Below are positions 33,328 to 46,079 of a stretch of 64,000 bases of DNA, piece by piece. The translations under genes and the position numbers were made by a program. Position 1 is the stretch's first letter; each line of letters begins with the position of its first letter. Under the pieces are notes generated by a model. It was not told where the DNA came from, did not search any database, and worked only from the letters and a program-made list of their open reading frames with translations. The stretch spans positions 24,252,501 through 24,316,500 of the forward strand of contig NC_084896.1 of assembly GCF_958979055.1 (NCBI RefSeq). The letters are read 5' to 3'. This DNA comes from Alnus glutinosa (Eukaryota > Streptophyta > Magnoliopsida > Fagales > Betulaceae).

Positions 33328-34464
33328 CTGAGGAGGATAGTGAGTAACATCATGCAAATTACTGATATGACCGTTAAACTAACTGAAATTTGAAAATGGG
33401 CCCTTTCAGCTTTTACTCTACGCTACTATTCTAACTTCTAAAGCTGTCCACCATAACTCCAAACCATGATGCTTCCATAACCTTAATTAATTGCATGTGA
33501 TCATCATGTTCTATGGATTTTCTTTCCAACAACGTTTTCCTTAAATTAAGATTGGACCTTAGGATTACTTGCTTTAAAGATAAATGTTAATTGAAAAAAA
33601 AAATTAATTTAGTTTGAAAATGTAATCGAGGATTACATGTTTTAAGGATAAATACTAATCTAATAAGTTAAGTAAGAGGATTTTCTTTAACCCAATTCGA
33701 AAATGCATGTGAAGATCACGTGCACTAAACGCAGATGTTAGTTTAATACACAAACTTAAAATAATGATGTTGTTTAGTAGGCTGTTATACAATTTTTATA
33801 CAATATGATGGTGTGGCAATAAAAATCTGTCGTTAGATTAACTCTTGTAAAAAAAAAAAAAAAGGCTGATTTTCAAGGATATTTCAATTAAGCTGTATAG
33901 CAGTCTACTAAATAATTATAACCACCATATTAATATTGTAAAATAAAAACATGATATATTACTCTTATTTTAATGAAATTTGGTTGGGGCGGCAATCACA
34001 ATGGAGGTACGAGTATTCTTAAATCTCAAGTAAAGAATATGATTTCTTTCCTTTCCTTTCCTTTCCTTTGAAGTAATCCAAATTTTAAATGTACTCTCTC
34101 TCTATATATATATATATATATATGACATTTCGTATATGAAATTAATCGCTTTCATCTTTCGAAAAATATTATTTATTTTTACATTTTTCTCTTACACCAT
34201 CTCCTACAGGTATGAAATTAGCTGACTTCACATTTTTTTACTACACAGTCAAAATTAAAAATTTAAAAGGCTAACCAAATATAAAAATTAACTTTTTTAA
34301 AAATAAAAAAAAAATCATGAATCAATTTGACATGAAAATTTTTAAAATGAGAAACATTTTTTAATGAATGAAATATATACTTTAAGTTTAAGCTGATCGA
34401 CATCTGTCCTTAGAGCAGAGCACATGATTCCCACGTGTATTTTTAATGACATATGTCCTAAGAG
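33328..34464. repeat. AT-rich spacer with MITE-like inverted sequence
   Basis: No gene. Around 33770-33910 an imperfect inverted pair (GTTTAGTAGGCTGTTATACA ... GCTGTATAGCAGTCTACTAA) brackets ATGGTGTGGCAATAAAAATC. This resembles another decayed MITE near 39795-39975. A (TA)n run lies at 34100-34123. Confidence 0.5.
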
Positions 34465-35624
34465 TAGGGGTGAGCATGGGGCGGGGGGGGCGGGGATTGG
34501 CTTTTTTTGCCCCCGCCCCGCAGGCGTGCGGGTTCCCCAAAGGGAACCCGCACCCCGCAGAAAATCCCCTCCACCCGCACGGGGCGGGTGTAGGTGGGGC
34601 GGGGAAAACCCGCGGGGATCCCCGCGGGTATGCGGGGATCCCCACGGGTTTTGACCCATTAACCCTGTGGTTTTGTTCACACCACAGTGGCACTGATTTC
34701 AAGGAAATTTCAATTTCAGGAGCATTCACTAGATCTTGCAAACACATACAGATGTGCAAATGGATGAAAAAATGAAAAACTGGTCAACGTTATATAGAAG
34801 AACAACTGTTTCTTCTAATCGAATACTAAAAGACTCTACATGCAGAGCAAGAAGCGAGTAACGATTCAACGAACATAAACCACAAACAGTTAAAATGGAA
34901 GGCGGAAGCATCAGATGTGCAAACGGAAGGCGGAAGCATCAGATTTAAAATAAGGGAAAGGCCTTGTGATTTAACTCAGCCTCTCTCTTTTCTTCTCAGT
35001 CTCGATTTCCCCTACTCTGCATCAAGGCATCAAGCTGCCTTGAATGGCATTCTTCAAGCTCCGGCTTTTCGGTTCCAATCCTGCGCTTTTACACCGAGTC
35101 ACACTTTCTCGCTCTCTATCTCTCTGTAACGATTGGGATCGATTCGAAAGCGTAACGCAAAACCACCCCTTTGGGCTCTCCCAGAAGCATTACGAAACCA
35201 CCTTGTGAGCTCGCAAAGCCGTTTTCTCTCACTAGAGAAACTCTGTCTCTCTCTCTATGTTTCTCTCTCTACGACACTCGGACACACACTCTGCAAAACG
35301 CCGTTTCAAAGAATCCCCAAATCCGAAACATGGGTGCGGGTTAGTGAAAGAGAAGGTAAAGAGAAAGACTAAAGTTAGGAACTTAGGGTTAGCCGGTTAG
35401 GTTAGAAAGCTTTCTTCTTTATTTTATTATTTTTTTTTTTTAAAACATGCGGGGCGGGGACCCGAGAAAATTTAAGGGTCCCCCCGCAACCCGCCCCGCA
35501 CCGCGCGGGGGGCCAAAAACAGCCCCAAAACCCGCCCCATGGGTGCGGGTTTTGGGCTCTGCGGGGCGGGTTGGGGCGGTTTCTGCGGGGCGGGGCGGGT
35601 TTCTGCGGGTTTTGCTCAGCCCTA
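34465..35624. mobile_element. Non-autonomous hAT-like element, TSD CCTAAGAG
   Basis: Terminal inverted repeats TAGGGGTGAGCA and TAGGGCTGAGCA bound 1160 bp. They are flanked by perfect 8-bp duplications CCTAAGAG (34457-34464, 35625-35632), the hAT signature. Both ends (~190 bp each) are extremely GC-rich and made of CGGGGCGGG/GCGGGT motifs, in sharp contrast to the AT-rich surroundings. The interior (34800-35400) has no transposase. It has CT-rich, leader-like sequence and a tandem GGAAGGCGGAAGCATCAGAT at about 34900-34945, possibly captured promoter DNA. Confidence 0.9.
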
Positions 35625-35632
35625 CCTAAGAG

Positions 35633-36469
35633 TCCTTAAAACATGTGATTCTCACACGCGTTTTAAAAAATATATTTATTTTTTATATGTTTTAAAGATA
35701 GATGTCAATTTAATAAATTAAATTGAATAAATTTATTCTAATTCAATTTGAAAAAAAAAACTTTTAGAGGTAAAGTTGTTATGAGCCTTGATTGGAGTTT
35801 AAGCAACCTTGCAACACTTTTCAATCACTTTTTTTTTTTTTGTCCTGAACTATATATATCAATTTAATAAATTAAATTAAATTAATTAATCTCGAAAATA
35901 ATTTGGAAAAAAATAAAAATAAAAATTGCGAGAGATAATAATGTCTGATATTAGTCTGGACCCAACAATTAGGTTTGATTATCATCATCTTCTCTTTTAA
36001 TATATGAAAGAAATGAAAGAAGGAAGATTTGTGTTGAAGGCACTTGTCATGGCGTGACAGCTCAAAAGCCCCACACATGTTAAATGGCGGTGCGCCCATC
36101 ATACGTACCGGTTGAATTTGGCTGATTGCTACCAACACTTAGCGTACAGATCACAACAGCAATAAGGTCCATTGCACATGAAGAAAGCAGGGCCTACGTA
36201 CTAATCATACCCTTTGCTTTGATGCCTCCAAAACGCATAAATCAAAATCAGCCAAACATCTATCTGTCGTCTGTTAACGTCATGTTTTAGAGCCTCTTTT
36301 TATATATATATATATATTTTTTGATGTAATATAAAAATAATAAAATTCAAACTTATTAGATGTAGAATTTAAATGACAAGAACAGAATCTCTTTCATGAT
36401 ACATATATAGTTATTTTAATTAATTATATCCCTCCTTAGAGAAAAATGAGATTTTAGATGGGAGAGGTA
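35633..36469. other. AT-rich spacer
   Basis: No gene seen. The first 130 bp belong to the dispersed CATGTGATTCTCACACG / ATGTCAATTTAATAAATT family into which the hAT element inserted. Confidence 0.4.
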
Positions 36470-36478
36470 TTAATTTAT

Positions 36479-36771
36479 GGAAAATGATAGATTTACAACA
36501 CCACCACAACAACTGCACAACACTCTCTTACATGAAAAATGTTAGATTTACAACACCAATACAACAACTGTACAACAATCCCTCACATGAGGATGGGTCC
36601 CACATACTGGGGTCCACCATCATGTGAGGGGTTGTTGTACAGTTGTTGTATTGGTGTTGTACAAGAATCAAATTCCCTCTTACATGGGGTGGGGCTTAGT
36701 GTGTGGGGTCCATTCCATGTGAGGAGGTGTTGTGCAATTGTTGTAGTAGTGTTGTGTAATAATTAAATCTC
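36479..36771. mobile_element. Outer MITE of a nested pair
   Basis: The arms AGATTTACAACACCACCACAACAACTG and GTGCAATTGTTGTAGTAGTG (inverted) are flanked by TTAATTTAT on both sides (36470-36478, 36772-36780). The element is interrupted by a related MITE. Confidence 0.8.
36535..36676. mobile_element. Inner MITE nested in a relative
   Basis: A 142-bp palindromic element (ACAACACCAATACAACAACT ... its inverse), flanked by CTCTTACATG at 36525-36534 and 36677-36686. Its arms are similar to those of the outer element, so one family member jumped into another. A third, decayed relative lies at 59045-59185. Confidence 0.85.
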
Positions 36772-36780
36772 TTAATTTAT

Positions 36781-38163
36781 TCACAACATTCCAAACGTCA
36801 TGATTATGATCGCTCATCTAAGTTAATGAAAATCATAAATCAAGATATTTTTTCCTCAAAAAAATCATTAGGGACCAATTATTTCTCGTAACTGTTCATA
36901 ACAACCACAGTCCAAAAAGTGTTTCTTATTTCTAAGCACTTCACTTAGAGCTTGTTTAAATTTGTGTTGGGAAATATAATTATATATATTAAAAAAAAAA
37001 AAAAAGCTTTATATTTTAACTTCTTTTTTTTTTTTTAGAGTAAAAAAGTATTTACAATTGTGCAACAATATTTCTCAGTAGGCCTTACACTTAATGCCAC
37101 TGTCAGTGTCACCAAAACAATGAAACATTTAGTATAAGGTACCTACAAAATGTAGCTCTAATAAATCCACATCAAAACTGAGGTGCTATGCTTCATTGCA
37201 TTTGAATCCTCTCCTTGTCCGTGCTTCATTAAGTAACCTGCAATTCGTACATCTCCCCTACTGTTTTTAAGACATGTTTTAATGCCAACACATGTTTCGG
37301 TAGTACAGTTTTTGTTATAATTTTTTATAAATTTATGTTGTATTTTATATAAAAAAAATAAGGAAAAATAAGTATTGCGTGACAATTTATATTTTAATGA
37401 TTGAAGTAATAAGTGCACCGTAAATTATTACGTTTTATTGAAAATGTAGCAAGTATCATATAAACTGTTACGTGTCAATCTATGCTTTAATAGCTGATAT
37501 AAGAGAAATGATATTTGTACATCACTTATACATCTCTATACAACTAAGTTTTAAATTCTCGACAAATGATATTTGTACACAGTAATATTTAGTATAAAAC
37601 TCGTGTATTTATTCAACTTTTTTTGCTACATATTCATATAAATTTCTTCACCATATAAGTTTTTAGTTTCTAAGAAACGACAATAGAAATAATAATAATA
37701 ATAATTATAATAAAAACAATTTGTGACACCTTAACCTAGCATGATTTCTAGTATCCAACCTGGACCAACCACATGTAGACGGCCCCACACCATCATCTGT
37801 CATGTTTTTCACCCGTACCAGAAGGGTGAAAATTGAACCAAACCCTAGTAAAGAACAATCACAACCGTAAAACACACGCGGCAACGTGGCACACAGATCC
37901 GTGATCCACATACACAAATGGGACCCATCCGATAGGCCCCGCAAACGGACGCCTCAGATCTGTTTGGTAGCGACAATCAGGCCATGTGGACGAACCAGCC
38001 GGAACCTTCCCTTGCCTTTACATGACGCCTATTTATTCTGTTCCAGTTGCTCACTGAAACACACAGACACACGTATACGAACTCGAACTAGGTCTTTCTC
38101 TTTAGCCTGTGGTACTTGAAGTGCGCAGGTTAAGCAGTGAGGCGTGCGCAGTATAAGAGATAA
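36781..38163. other. Spacer and AGP promoter region
   Basis: No gene to ~37700. From there to the AGP start the sequence becomes GC-richer and probably carries the AGP promoter and leader (CACGTGG-less; a weak TATTTATT near 38029). A short AAT repeat lies at 37686-37702. Confidence 0.35.
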
Positions 38164-39442
38164 ATGATGAATAGAATAGCGTTTTTCTTCTTAGGTTTTG
38201 TGTGCATTGCGATCGCCGGCGTCGGAGGTCAAGCTCCAGCGACTTCTCCGAGCACAACGCCTGCTCCGCCGGCACAGAATAATCCTCCTCCGACTGTCTC
38301 ACCGCCGCCGACGAACAATGCTCCACCACCGTCGACTCCTCCTCCAGTGAGCTCTCCTCCTCCTTCAACGCCTCCTCCGGCGACTCCTCCGCCTGTCAGC
38401 GCTCCACCTCCCGCCTCGCCTCCTCCAGCGACTCCTCCACCCGCTACTCCTCCCCCGGCTACTCCACCTCCAGCGACTCCACCCCCGGCGTCTCCTCCAC
38501 CAGCAACTCCTCCTCCGGCAACTCCACCCCCAGCAACGCCTCCTCCGGCCACTCCACCCCCGGCAACTCCTCCACCAGCACCTTTAGCGCCGGTTCCCGC
38601 CACTACTCCGGCTCCGGCTCCGGCACCGAGCAAGAAGAAGGTGAAAGCTCCTGCTCCGTCTCCCTTGGGGCTGAGCCTGCCTCTTACACCAACGGAAGCT
38701 CCGGGGCCGAGCCTGGGAGCTACCTCTCCCAGTCCAACCCAGAACGACGACGTAAGTCTTTCTTTGTTTCTTTTATTTCTGTCTCTTTTGCTTTGTCCTA
38801 TATTATAAATTATAAATTATCTTAACTTAAGTAAAGAAAAATAATAAATTTAATCACATTTCAATAATATTTAATTATTTAAATATTTTTAAAAAATTCA
38901 AGCTGTAATCTTACTCACTGTGTAACTACTAACTACTGGTCCGGATTTCTTTAACATAAGCATGGTTACGGGTTTCCCGCTGTTTCGTTCTGGTGTCACG
39001 AGCTCACGTGAGCTTGGGAGGTGTAGATCTGATTGGTTCTACAAAAAGAAAATCGAATCCCCCATTTTAGCTTCAAACACTGATCAAAAGTAACTGCGGC
39101 AAAGCCAGTTGCTTCAGATTTGTCCCGGGGATTCATTGCAATAGGACTGTCCTGATCTAAGTAATAATTAGGATAATTAGATGAATATATAGCTTAATTT
39201 GATAGGATATGTAAATATAACATTAGGTAACAAGGATTAAGTTATAATTTATGTGTAAGAGAAATTGATGCAATTTAAAAACAGTTTTATTAGAGTTTTA
39301 TATAATAATGTTATGTTATTTGTTAACGAGAATTTGTGGAACCCTCCATATATTGCAGAGTGGGGTTGAGAAGATGATGTCCATTGAGAAGATGGTTGGG
39401 AGCATGGTGATTGGATTGGGTCTCCTCTGGTTGGTGCTTTAG
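38164..39442 (+). CDS. Lysine-rich classical arabinogalactan protein (AGP17/18-type)
   Basis: Two exons, 38164-38751 and 39359-39442 (607-bp GT/AG intron, phase 0), give 223 residues. Residues 1-22 form a signal peptide ending before QAPATSPSTTPAPP. A long Pro/Ala/Thr/Ser region follows with about a dozen ATPPP units, the substrate for prolyl hydroxylation and arabinogalactan addition. A short lysine cluster (APSKKKVKAPAPS) at about residue 157 and a second Pro/Thr region come next. Exon 2 supplies EKMMSIEKMVGSMVIGLGLL plus WLVL, a GPI-anchor signal. This layout matches the lysine-rich AGP17/18/19 group of plasma-membrane/wall proteoglycans. The lysine cluster is shorter than in AtAGP17-19. 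Retention of the intron would substitute another hydrophobic tail. Confidence 0.9.
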
Positions 39443-39794
39443 AGCTGCAGCCTATTGGGTCTCTTTCTTTTTTATTTCAGTGTTATATCACTTTTGCCTC
39501 TATATATTTACTGCCCATCATCCTATATATTAGCCCCCACCTGATTATGGGACCTGCTATTTGTATTTGAACTATATACATTCGGTTGAATTCTTTTGGG
39601 AGATTTTTGAGGGGAGTTTTCTCTGCATTCACTGTTGAGGGGGAGTTGTTTTGTATTGGATTGGTAGCTAACTCTCTCTCTCATGATATCTTTATTTCAT
39701 TTTTCTATATGTCTCTTTTCACACCTCACCTTTAATTGATTAGTATTATCTCTCTTTTTTTTTCCTATAGAGACTCCTTATTTTATTGTTGAGA
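39443..39794 (+). other. AGP 3' untranslated region
   Basis: T-rich sequence after the stop codon with no other coding signal. The poly(A) site cannot be placed exactly. Confidence 0.45.
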
Positions 39795-39975
39795 AATGCT
39801 ATCGAATATATTGTTATACGACTGTCATACGACTAAGATGATGTGGCAATAAAAATCAGCGTTTGATCTTACTTTTAAAAAGCCCCTAATGATCTAAATG
39901 CTCATTTTTATTGTCATTTCATCTTAATTGAGTGAAAGTTGTATAACAATTTATTAAAGAGTGTTACTCTTTATT
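39795..39975. repeat. Decayed MITE-like inverted repeat
   Basis: GAATATATTGTTATACGACT...AAGATGATGTGGCAATAAAAATC pairs imperfectly with TTTTTATTGTCATTTCATCT...AAAGTTGTATAACAATTTAT. The centre matches the 33.8-kb element. No clear target duplication. Confidence 0.6.
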
Positions 39976-42900
39976 GTTATATTGTGAAATGCTTAATGAG
40001 ACATAATATCAAAGCGACCCGATTTAAAATTTTAGTTCACGAAGGAAGCCCTGTCGAAAGCAAAATGTTGCATCCATGATATAACCAATTGGATGAATTC
40101 GGTCAAGAAATTTTTGTTTTTCATGTGTTTTATTAAAAATGCACGTGAAAATTACATACAATTTGAATATGTTAGTTTAATAGACTGGATTTAAAGTATT
40201 TTCTTTAGTTCAATTTGAAGGAAAACTTTATCCCGACGACCCGAGAAAAGATAAGGAATAGACAAAGGGGACGCCAAGTAAAATGTAGATTACACATTCT
40301 TAATCGTATACACTTTTGGGTCAAAAGCTAGGATTTCATTCGTGTAAAGAAATGCTTACAAGACACAAAGCATCACAGGCTCCAATTGCATTGCAAAAGA
40401 GTTCGTAGCATATGGGACTACAGTGGGCCGACAGGACCAAAAGCATAATATGGCCCATTACACTGAAATTCATTTTTCCTAAATTTGAATTTATGTATTA
40501 GTAAATTTGGAGTAGAATAACTTATAGTTATAGGTCATTAGAATGGCTGTTCTAAAGCTATTTTATTCTACATTTTTCTATTTTTAATAAAAACTGAAAT
40601 GGTTAATCTGCGTACCAAACGTAACCTAAGTCAAAAATTATTAAAAACCTGAAAGAAGATACAAAGATCGACCCTCTCGAGTTTTCACAAGTGTTTATAT
40701 GTATTACCATAGATCCGTCCGATCAAGATATTGAAAGAGTTAAGAGTCCGTTTGGCAATGCTTTTTGTCTAAACTTTTTGTTTTCTATAAACAATTTAGA
40801 TTAATGGGTATTCCAACTACAAATGATCAATAAAATGCACAAGTCATTAAAAGGAAATAAAGCAAGCCCACCTTACTTGTTTCTTCAGCAAATTGAAGAA
40901 CTCTCATGTATGAGGAAAACCAGAATTCATTGCTAACCAAGGAACAAGACTCGTGAGTTTTAGAAATCTAGGGTTACTCTATAAAAGAAAGTTCTGAGTT
41001 GAAGAATGAAAATTAACTAAAATTTGATCCCAGGTAAGGTGCCCAATGATCATGTTTCTTCTCCTTATCACAATTTCACCATTTTTTTTCTTTGACAAAG
41101 CTTCATCTCTCCTCCAATTCAGTGTATTAAACTAATATTTGTAAATTTCATGTATTTTTATTTATTTATTTTTTTTAAAAAAAAAAAAAAGCATGTGAAG
41201 ATCACATGCATTTTGAATAAATGTCAATTTAATAGATTGATTTTTTTTTTTTTTAAAAAAAAAAAACTGTCATTTTTCTTTACCCCTATGATTAAAGGGA
41301 GAATTGGAGTGTTAATTGCATTTCCACTCATTGTCTTTTTCTTTTTCTTTTTTGGCACATTCTTAGTGCTGAATACATGGCCAACAAAGCAATATGAAAG
41401 AAATAAATGGGAAAAGGCCCACTATCATTCTTGTAAGGGTAAAGTTTTTCTTTTAAATGGGTTGAAAAAAATTCATTCAAACCCAGTCTTTTAAATTGAT
41501 AATGTCTTTAAAGCCCACGATTCTTACATGCACTTTCAATTCTCACATATTCTAAAAACATATGTTCATTTAATAAACAGGTTGAAAAATATTTCTCCAA
41601 TCCAATTTGAAAGCTCCTTGTAAAGGACATAAATTTCTTACAAACCGGTTTGTAAAAAATTTTCTACAACCCACATATAAGAGTGACACCCTTTAAACAT
41701 ATGAAAATCACATGTTTTTTATTATTATTATTAATGTTATTAAAAAAATATGTGAGAAACACATGTTATTAAAACATATGCTTCTCATATGCAGAGAGAC
41801 ATATGTCAATCTTAGATATGGTTTGTATGAAATTTCTTACAAATCGATTTGTCCCATTGTAAATTAAGCTCAATAGTACAAAAAAATGTTTATAAAGGCA
41901 TGGGCTTAGGGGCATTAATTTGTTAATTAAACTTTCAAGCAAGTGGGCTCAATGAGCTTACAAATTATGAGCCCACTATAGGAGTTGTTGTGGATTTGAA
42001 CCCATTTCCAAGGAAGAAATTAACCTTTTTTGACGTGTAATTCAATAGAATGCTAATATGCCCCTTTATAAACTAACGTGACAATTTATGTGATATTTAT
42101 TACGTCAACAATTATAATGTAGAACGTTATGTGTCAATCCACATAAAATTTACCACATTTATAAACTAACATAATTGTGTTTACATAACACTTACCACGT
42201 TAGCCACTAAAATGTAAACTGTCAAATTAAACTTGTTTTCATATAATGCAGACTGCCACTTGAGTTTATACGAGACTTATACAGTAAAAGCTGTGGTATC
42301 CTAAACATTTTTAATTTTTAATTTTTATCAAAACCAAATGTTGAAGTGAGTAATTAATTAAAGAAATTTAAGTTATAATTTTTTTTTTAATTGGGTTTTC
42401 ATTGATTATGGGCTTCATGATATGGGCTTCTTTGTCTCCCAAAACTAATAGCCCTTAAGAACCCAAGTAACTACGAGATGTCAGCCCAAAACCAATTTGG
42501 TCCTGGTTCTTCAACTTACACATAGAGTCAAGTGAATTATTTACCCGAAAGCAATATAATGAATTTAATTAACATTGTAATCCTCTCATTACATATAAAA
42601 CAAGACAATACGTGTAATATTTTAATTAATTAAATAAATAAAAAATCATGATTTGAACGCTCTAATATTACTTAATTGTCAGTATCTCCTCTAAGACCAA
42701 CGAAAAGATAAAATGACCTTAATTTTTTTTAATAAGACAAAAATGTCTTTATAAATTAAAAAAAACTAAAACTAAAAACTAAAAAAAAATTACATTTAAA
42801 AAACAAATTTAAAAATTTAAAAAATAAAACGAAAAAATAAATGAAATTTATATCAAAAACATTTAAGAAAACAAATGAAGAAAAAAAGAAAAAACCCGTT

Positions 42901-43958
42901 TTTGTTTTTTTATTTTCTTGTTTTTATATAACTTTTTGTTATTTTATATTTTTTTAATAATTTTTTATTTCATTTTTTAAAATTAATAATTTATAAAGGG
43001 TATTTTTGTCATTAGAGAGGCATTGATATTTTTCAGTAATTTAAAGAAAAAACTGATATAATTAATAATTTAAAAAAATATTGACAATAAAATAATAGTT
43101 TTTGAGAATTATATATATGCCTTTTCTCTTTCTCGAATTAATAACATGATCCTTGCCATTATTATGCGTAGGTAGAAATGTACGCCGCACGTACACGTAG
43201 ACGCACACAAAGAGAGAGAGAGAAGGTGAGAATCAAATGCAATGTTGACTTTAAGACTGAGATTCCCTTCACTTGGGAGTTGGGAGAGTTATGGGAATAA
43301 GTTGCGTGAGTTCCAGGGTAGGGCACTGGCAAACTATCATAAATGGGCATCAATTCTTTAGCACAACTACTACAAGAGGTGGAAGCTTCCTTTGCCGACA
43401 ATGCTATGAGATTTTTTTTATTTTTTATTATTATTTTCTTAGTATTTTTATAAGTTAATTTCAACAATTTATTAATTAATTGCTTTATCCTATACTATTC
43501 ATACATTTATTTTTTTGAAATGCTCAACATGTCAACCATATTAACAGCACCTCCTAAATTCCTGCTCTCTTGCTGGGATTAATCTAAAACAGCCCACATA
43601 AATAGGTGTCACAAAGTCAATGCCAAATCCATAATAATTAGTACTTTTAAAAAAAAAAAATTCTTATAAATAGTATTTTCAAAGAAAATCGAGATGATGT
43701 AATGGAAACTATATTATGAAATTGTCGTGTTTGTTAATGTTTTTGTTTTCTAAGTCTGCTCAAAATTATGCTGATGTGATAGTATCAATCAACCATTTAA
43801 CAGACTGTAATTTTTTTTTTTTAATTGTTTTCTAAAAACCACGATAAGCTGTTAAGCAAAACCAAACAAGTAGTTTAAGTAAAATTAAATAATTATAGAG
43901 GATCCTGATTCGCCTTTTATTCGTCCTTCTTTTATAATAATTTTTTATTTTTTTATAT
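39976..43958. other. AT-rich intergenic DNA with a dispersed repeat family
   Basis: No gene recognised in ~4 kb. Several copies of a family with the phrases GCATGTGAAGATCACATGCA / CATATGATTCTCACATG and ATGTCAATTTAATAGATTG occur (about 40110-40230, 41190-41250, 41520-41620, 41700-41830). Long A/T runs and stretches near 42720-43110 are low complexity. A 101-codon minus-strand frame at 43162-43467 has no relative that I know. Confidence 0.45.
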
Positions 43959-43959
43959 G

Positions 43960-44290
43960 ATCATGAATACTCAGTTCAACCATGTGTTTAGAGAAGGTAA
44001 CCAAGCTGCGGACTGGCTCAGTAAACGTGGTAGTGCGGGGATTACGCATGATTATATTTCGTGTAATATCCCCAAGGAACTCAAAGGGATTCTTCGGGTA
44101 GACAAATGTGGTTTACCTTGTCTTAGAATTAAGTGAGTCGTGTGTTGTGTTTATGTTTTGTTCTCATGGGATGTTCTCTTTGTAAATCCTGTGACTTTCA
44201 GTTGTTTCATGGTTTTCCTCCGCCGAAAGTGGGGCCTTTTTCTAATAAATTTAGGCCGGGATCACTATTGGACATGTGATCTCGTCCTTT

Positions 44291-44331
<41 letters not shown>
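43960..44331 (+). mobile_element. 5'-truncated LINE: RNase H end plus long A-tail
   Basis: The plus strand reads NHVFREGNQAADWLSKRGSA then ISCNIPKELKGILRVDK to a stop at 44136. This is the C-terminus of the RNase H domain in plant L1-type LINEs (HVxREGNxAADWLA). About 150 bp of 3' untranslated sequence and a run of ~42 A follow (44290-44331). The long intact A-tail suggests fairly recent insertion. No target duplication was confirmed. Confidence 0.85.
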
Positions 44332-44334
<3 letters not shown>

Positions 44335-44389
44335 TTGATGTTTATAGTTATGGCTGTACTTGTTCATGAACCAAACTTGAAGTAGCTCA

Positions 44390-45346
44390 CTCCCATGCAC
44401 TGCAAGACTTGGACCATTGCCATAAAAACTTTTGTCATCAAAAAGCTTATAATTAATGCTCATGAGTCCACACAACACCACTTATGGAGAGCCTCGGGAA
44501 TCTGGGCCTTTTTTCTTCTTCTTCTTCTTCCTTTATTTTTAATTTTTTTAAAAAAAAATTAGTTTTTTATTATATATATATATATATATATATAATTTTA
44601 TTTAAGTAAATAGGCATTTTCTTCATTTCAGCAAATCGATGTGTAGCTCACGTACCCTCGTGTGAATGTTCAGAAGACTAGTTAAAGCAATGGGAATCGA
44701 AACCCTAGCTAGCTAGTATATTTTAGCAACGTAAACACAACAGTCATCGAAGGAAGAGAGATGGATTTGGATCTCAAAGTAATTTGCTATTTGAATGGTC
44801 AGTATTTAGATAATAAACGTAGGAGAATTTTGATGGGGTCTATCTACTTGAGTAGATGGGCGGGTTGCTCCGAATCTACTCGGACAGGTAAGTCTCATGA
44901 GTCTCTCACAATTACTATCCAAACTGCTTACAATCTGAATAGTAAAATTATTGAAAATTTTTATATAGAGGAGATGGGAGGTACAAAATTTGCGATAAAA
45001 ACTTCTGTCATCAATAAGCCTAAATGCTCATGAGCAGACGAGCAATGATATACATCACTCCCTCTTTTTTTAAAGTCTAAATGATGCGATTCCTCATAGC
45101 ATTTGACACGTATATGAAATTGAATTTTTTGTTGGAAGACCACACACCACACATAATTATAAAAAAAAATGCCGAGAGTGATGAGTAGAATTACCATTGA
45201 GCCGACACAACCCAAGCCATGCATAGCCTTGGGAATCTAAGCCTTTTTTTCATTTTTTTTAAAGTTAAGCAAATCTGTAGTGTGAATGTTCAGAAAAATA
45301 GTTAAAGCAACTATGAGGATCGAAACCCTAGCTAGTATATTTTAGC
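44390..45346. repeat. Direct tandem duplication, unit ~0.6 kb
   Basis: CATAAAAACTTTTGTCATCA, GGAATCT.GGCCTTTTTT, TGTGAATGTTCAGAA and ATCGAAACCCTAGCTAG occur in the same order at 44415-44730 and 44991-45346. A 90-codon frame at 44761-45033 spans the junction and has no recognisable relative. The simplest reading is a decayed tandem duplication of non-coding DNA. Confidence 0.75.
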
Positions 45347-45612
45347 ATTTAGGGTTTATTCCTTTCCCCAAAAATTTTGGGGGCATAAGGTTGTCATCCT
45401 AGAAAAAAGAGAAGGAAAATAGGCCCTTCTCCACATACACTAAATAAAATTTTGCAACTCCTAGTTATTTGAACCATGCCTTGGTTTCCATTCTTGCCAA
45501 TTAGATGAAGTTAACCCTCAGTCCATTTGGTCTATCTTGTAAATAAATGTTAGAAACTTTTTTTTTTTTTTTCACAGCTATTCCATAATACCAACGTGGC
45601 ATACCCAACTAA

Positions 45613-46054
45613 TCATTGAATCAATAATTATTTACAAAAGTACAAAAAATTAAGTGTTGGTTGAGACTACCACATTAACATTTTTAGTATAATTGTGGAA
45701 TAAAAATATGATTTCTTGCATTACTTTTTATAAAAATAAATGTCACGTGAATTGCCATATAATCGTTAATGTGAGTTTTTTTTTTTTTTTTTTTCTAAAA
45801 AAAATGTAATAGGTTGTTAGCGGTGACAACCTATCATTGAATCAATAATTATTTACAAAAATACAAAAAATTAAGTGTTGGTTGAGACTACCACGTTAGC
45901 ATTTTTAGTATAATTGTGAAATAAAAATATGGCTTCTAACATTACTTTTTATAAAAATAAATGTCACGTAGATTGCCATATAATCGTTAATGTGAGTTTT
46001 TATTTTATTTTATTTTTTTAAAAAAAATGTAATAGGTTGTTAGCGGTGATACGT
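45613..46054. repeat. Tandem duplication, unit 221 bp
   Basis: TCATTGAATCAATAATTATT starts at 45613 and again at 45834. Both units run through GTGTTGGTTGAGACTACCAC and GCCATATAATCGTTAATGTG to TAATAGGTTGTTAGCGGTGA with few differences. Confidence 0.9.
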
Positions 46055-46079
46055 GTCATTGCTTATGTAATTTTATTTT

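Noticed and set aside
34342..34775. Overlapping Pro/Gly/Arg-rich frames on both strands
   Set aside because: They fall in the GC-rich terminus of the hAT-like element and reflect base composition, not a gene.
38229..38633. Glycine/valine-rich frame of 134 codons opposite the AGP
   Set aside because: It is the antisense shadow of the CCxCCx-rich AGP repeat; low complexity and no start context.
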